Shown: piece after piece, positions 5,502 to 7,556 of the stretch
How the letters are laid out: every line of letters begins with the position of its first letter
Position numbering within the stretch: the stretch's first letter is position 1
Assembly (NCBI GenBank): GCA_944363385.1
Contig: CALVUB010000039.1
Coordinates: 1-7,556 of the forward strand
From: an uncultured Clostridia bacterium
GTDB taxonomy: Bacteria; Bacillota; Clostridia; Christensenellales; UBA1242
Reading direction: 5' to 3'
Length of the DNA: 7,556 bases
Translations under genes and position numbers: made by a program
Notes under the pieces: generated by a model
Databases searched by the model: none
What the model saw: the letters and a program-made list of their open reading frames with translations, nothing else
What the model was told of the DNA's origin: nothing

Positions 5502-6836
5502 ATGAATGATACTATTGTAGCCATTTCGACACCAGTTGGTCGCGGTGCAATTTCAATTATAAGGATGAGTGGGCAAAACTGTTTAAACATTGCTCAAAAT
5601 TTTTTTTCTTCGACCAAGCTCGATTATAAAAAAATAATCCCAAACATGCTTTATTTGGGAAATTTTAAATTTGATGATAGTCGCGAGCGATGTTTTATGG
5701 TATTTTTCAAGTCTCCTTTATCATATACTGGTGAAGACATTGTTGAATTTCAAGTGCACGGCGGAATTTTGCTTTCTCAAAAGATTTTGGAAACTTTAAT
5801 CTCTTCTGGAGCAAGACTTGCTAGTCCTGGTGAATTTTCTGAACGAGCCTTTGAAAATGGAAAAATCAGCCTAGATGAAGCTGAGGCGATTATCGGCGAG
5901 ATAAATGCTGAAAGTGAAAGTGAACTTAAAGCCAACCTAAACCTAGCTCAAGGTAAATTGAAAGAAAAAGTTGAAATTTTGCAAGGAAATTTAGCTTTGC
6001 AATTGGCTCAAATTGAGGCTACATTAGATTATCCTGAAGAAGATTTTGAAAAAACAGTTAAGGATGAGATTTTTTTATCAATAAAAGAGATAAAAAAGGA
6101 GATTGAGTTATTTGTCAAACAATCTGATAGCTTGAAATACATAAATAATGGGGTCAATATTGCCATTGTTGGCTTGCCAAATGTTGGCAAATCTTCTCTA
6201 TTAAACGCTTTAATTGGTCAAGAAAAAGCAATTGTGACTGAAATTGCTGGCACAACTCGAGATATAGTCAATGAAAGCATTTTTTATAACGGAATAAAAT
6301 TCAACTTTATTGACACGGCAGGAATAAGAGAATCTTCAGATAAGGTGGAAAAAATTGGTATCGAAAAAAGTCAAAAAAGCATCGAGACTGCTGATATTGT
6401 GCTTTGTGTTTTTGATGGCAGTAAAAATTTAGAAGAACAGGACGAAAAGCTTTTAAATAAGGTGAAAAATTATAAACATTTGATAATTGTCAATAAAACT
6501 GATAAAAAACGAATTCTAAAACCTTTAAAAAATGAAATTGAGGTTTCTGCAGTCACTGAAAAGGGCCTTGAGGAACTTAAAGATTCTATTTATAATATGG
6601 TGATTGATAAAAATATTAACTTTGGAAAAATTATGGTTTCTAATGAGCGTCAAGCAAGCGCTTTGAGAGAAAGTTTAAAGATTTGTAATGAAATTTCAGA
6701 CAATCAAAATGAAAGTATGGATGTAATTGCTATGCTTATCAAAAATCTCTGGAACAGTTTGGGCAAAATAACAGGTCAATGTGAAAATGAATCTATTATT
6801 GACCTTATATTTTCTAAGTTTTGTTTGGGTAAATAA
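5502..6836 (+). CDS. mnmE: tRNA uridine-5-carboxymethylaminomethyl modification GTPase MnmE
   Basis: MnmE (TrmE, ThdF) acts with MnmG to modify the wobble uridine (U34) of certain tRNAs, using a methylene-tetrahydrofolate-derived carbon and K+-dependent GTP hydrolysis. The 444-residue product is full length. The N-terminal folate-binding domain begins DTIVAISTPVGRGAISIIRMSG (3-24, split as a positional description). The helical domain is interrupted by the G domain: G1 GLPNVGKSS (224-232, keeping the potassium-coordinating Asn227), G2 GTTRD (250-254), G3 DTAG (271-274) and G4 NKTD (331-334). The conserved end FCLGK, with Cys441, is intact. The start is set by the family N-terminus. No SD precedes it. 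mnmG, its usual next gene, is absent; a terminator and convergent khpB follow. Confidence 0.97.
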   Translation: MNDTIVAISTPVGRGAISIIRMSGQNCLNIAQNFFSSTKLDYKKIIPNMLYLGNFKFDDSRERCFMVFFKSPLSYTGEDIVEFQVHGGILLSQKILETLISSGARLASPGEFSERAFENGKISLDEAEAIIGEINAESESELKANLNLAQGKLKEKVEILQGNLALQLAQIEATLDYPEEDFEKTVKDEIFLSIKEIKKEIELFVKQSDSLKYINNGVNIAIVGLPNVGKSSLLNALIGQEKAIVTEIAGTTRDIVNESIFYNGIKFNFIDTAGIRESSDKVEKIGIEKSQKSIETADIVLCVFDGSKNLEEQDEKLLNKVKNYKHLIIVNKTDKKRILKPLKNEIEVSAVTEKGLEELKDSIYNMVIDKNINFGKIMVSNERQASALRESLKICNEISDNQNESMDVIAMLIKNLWNSLGKITGQCENESIIDLIFSKFCLGK

Positions 6837-6930
6837 AATTTGTCAAAAAATAAAAAAAATTATTAAAAAAATAGGAAAAAATCATAAAAATATCTTAAAA
6901 ATACAATTTTAAACAAAAATTATGTGATAT

Positions 6931-6966
6931 AAAAAATATCTTAAGAAAATTCTTAAGATATTTTTT
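6931..6966. terminator. bidirectional terminator between mnmE and khpB
   Basis: A 17-bp perfect stem (6931-6947 with 6950-6966, core ATATCTTAAGAA/TTCTTAAGATAT) has A runs on the left and T runs on the right. It therefore gives a T tract in either direction and can end both convergent genes. A 13-nt copy of its left arm, AAAAATATCTTAA, also occurs at 6886-6898. Confidence 0.85.
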
Positions 6967-6974
6967 TAATGTTT

Positions 6975-7556
6975 TTATTCATCTCCTTTTGGGAAAATTA
7001 TAACTTGTCTGTGAGGTTCACTTCCTTTGCTTAGAGTGGTCACGCGATTGTCATCTTGCAAAGCTGTATGAATTATTCTTCTGTCACTTGGGTTCATAGG
7101 GTCAAGTTTGATAAATCTTCCAGTCTTTGCAACTTTATTTGCAAGTCGTTTTGCCATTTGAGTTAAACTTTCAACACGCTTTTCTCTAAAAGAGCCAATG
7201 TCTAAAAGAATCTTTTTGTCACCTTTTTTTGACACTTGTTTAAGAAGAGTGTTTAGAGCATAATATCCTTCGCCACGATGACCAATCACTTCTCCAAGAT
7301 TTTCTCCATTCACCATATAGGTTATATATTTTTCATCTTCAAGAGTGGTTATCTCAACATCTTTATCAAGAACTTTGAAAAGGTCTTTTAAAAATTCTTC
7401 TGGGTCACAATATTTTTCTGATTTTTCTTCAGCTTTTTCAGCCTTCTTTTCCTCTTTTTTTACCTCTTTCTCAGTTTTCTTTTCTTCTTTATCGGCTTTC
7501 TTTTCTTCTTTTTTTGCTTCTTTTTCTTTTTTCTTGTTCTCTTTTGCTTCCGTTTC
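6975..7556 (-). CDS. khpB: RNA-binding protein KhpB/Jag (partial, N-terminus beyond the window)
   Basis: KhpB (Jag, EloR) is a cytoplasmic KH-R3H RNA-binding protein. In several Gram-positive bacteria it works with KhpA and affects cell elongation and division. The frame stays open from the right edge to TAA 6975-6977, showing 193 C-terminal residues. A short Met-initiated version starting at 7316 would cut into the KH domain and is not the real start. Visible residues 1-48 are an extreme Lys/Glu linker (37 of 48 residues). The KH domain follows (about 52-128), with its GxxG loop GHRG at 92-95. The R3H domain is at about 130-190, with NPSDRRIIHTALQ and the R159/H163 pair. The N-terminal Jag domain, if present, lies outside. 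The gene is normally just upstream of mnmE on the same strand; here it is convergent with it. Confidence 0.93.
   Translation of the reverse strand, partial: ETEAKENKKKEKEAKKEEKKADKEEKKTEKEVKKEEKKAEKAEEKSEKYCDPEEFLKDLFKVLDKDVEITTLEDEKYITYMVNGENLGEVIGHRGEGYYALNTLLKQVSKKGDKKILLDIGSFREKRVESLTQMAKRLANKVAKTGRFIKLDPMNPSDRRIIHTALQDDNRVTTLSKGSEPHRQVIIFPKGDE

Noticed and set aside
1..7556. CRISPR array, tRNA, rRNA, IS element or prophage genes
   Set aside because: No regularly spaced repeats, cloverleaf with CCA end, transposase motifs or phage proteins were seen on either strand.

Overview
The window is a low-G+C stretch (about 30% by eye, not counted) from a bacterium that looks like a Bacillota-type anaerobe. 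The signs are strong AGGAGG-type ribosome sites, TAA-dominated stops, a rubrerythrin, a chromosomal ParA/ParB pair and Bacillus-type parS sites. Tryptophan is read from TGG (for example in RecF and MnmE) and no gene contains an in-frame TGA, which argues for genetic code 11 rather than the mycoplasma code. I cannot name a genus.

Layout from left to right: the 3' end of an unrecognised plus-strand gene and its terminator (2-148); recF on the minus strand (316-1380); divergent from it, the parA-parB operon (1636-3407) closed by a strong hairpin; two perfect palindromic parS sites (3492-3507 and 3549-3564); a rubrerythrin gene on the minus strand (3861-4403); a 101-residue orphan gene (4782-5087); mnmE (5502-6836); and, convergent with it across a shared terminator, the 3' part of khpB/jag (6975-7556, running off the window).

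recF, parA/parB, mnmE and jag are the families usually clustered around the chromosome origin in Bacillota (rnpA-yidC-jag-mnmE-mnmG-rsmG-parA-parB on one side, dnaA-dnaN-recF-gyrB on the other). Here the same families are still close together, but order and orientation are shuffled. mnmE has lost mnmG as its neighbour, jag faces mnmE, recF stands alone, and rubrerythrin and an orphan gene have come between. ParA and ParB with parS would act in origin segregation. RecF (gap repair), MnmE (tRNA wobble-uridine modification), KhpB (RNA binding) and rubrerythrin (peroxide defence) are separate housekeeping functions.

A recurring theme is promoter architecture. recF, parA, rubrerythrin and mnmE all have a TGn-extended -10 element. 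In recF and mnmE that element sits so close to the ATG that the transcripts should be leaderless. I see no phage, IS element, CRISPR array, tRNA or rRNA, and no convincing novel multi-gene system. The least explained items are the orphan gene at 4782 and the AT-rich intergenic regions around it and after the parS sites.
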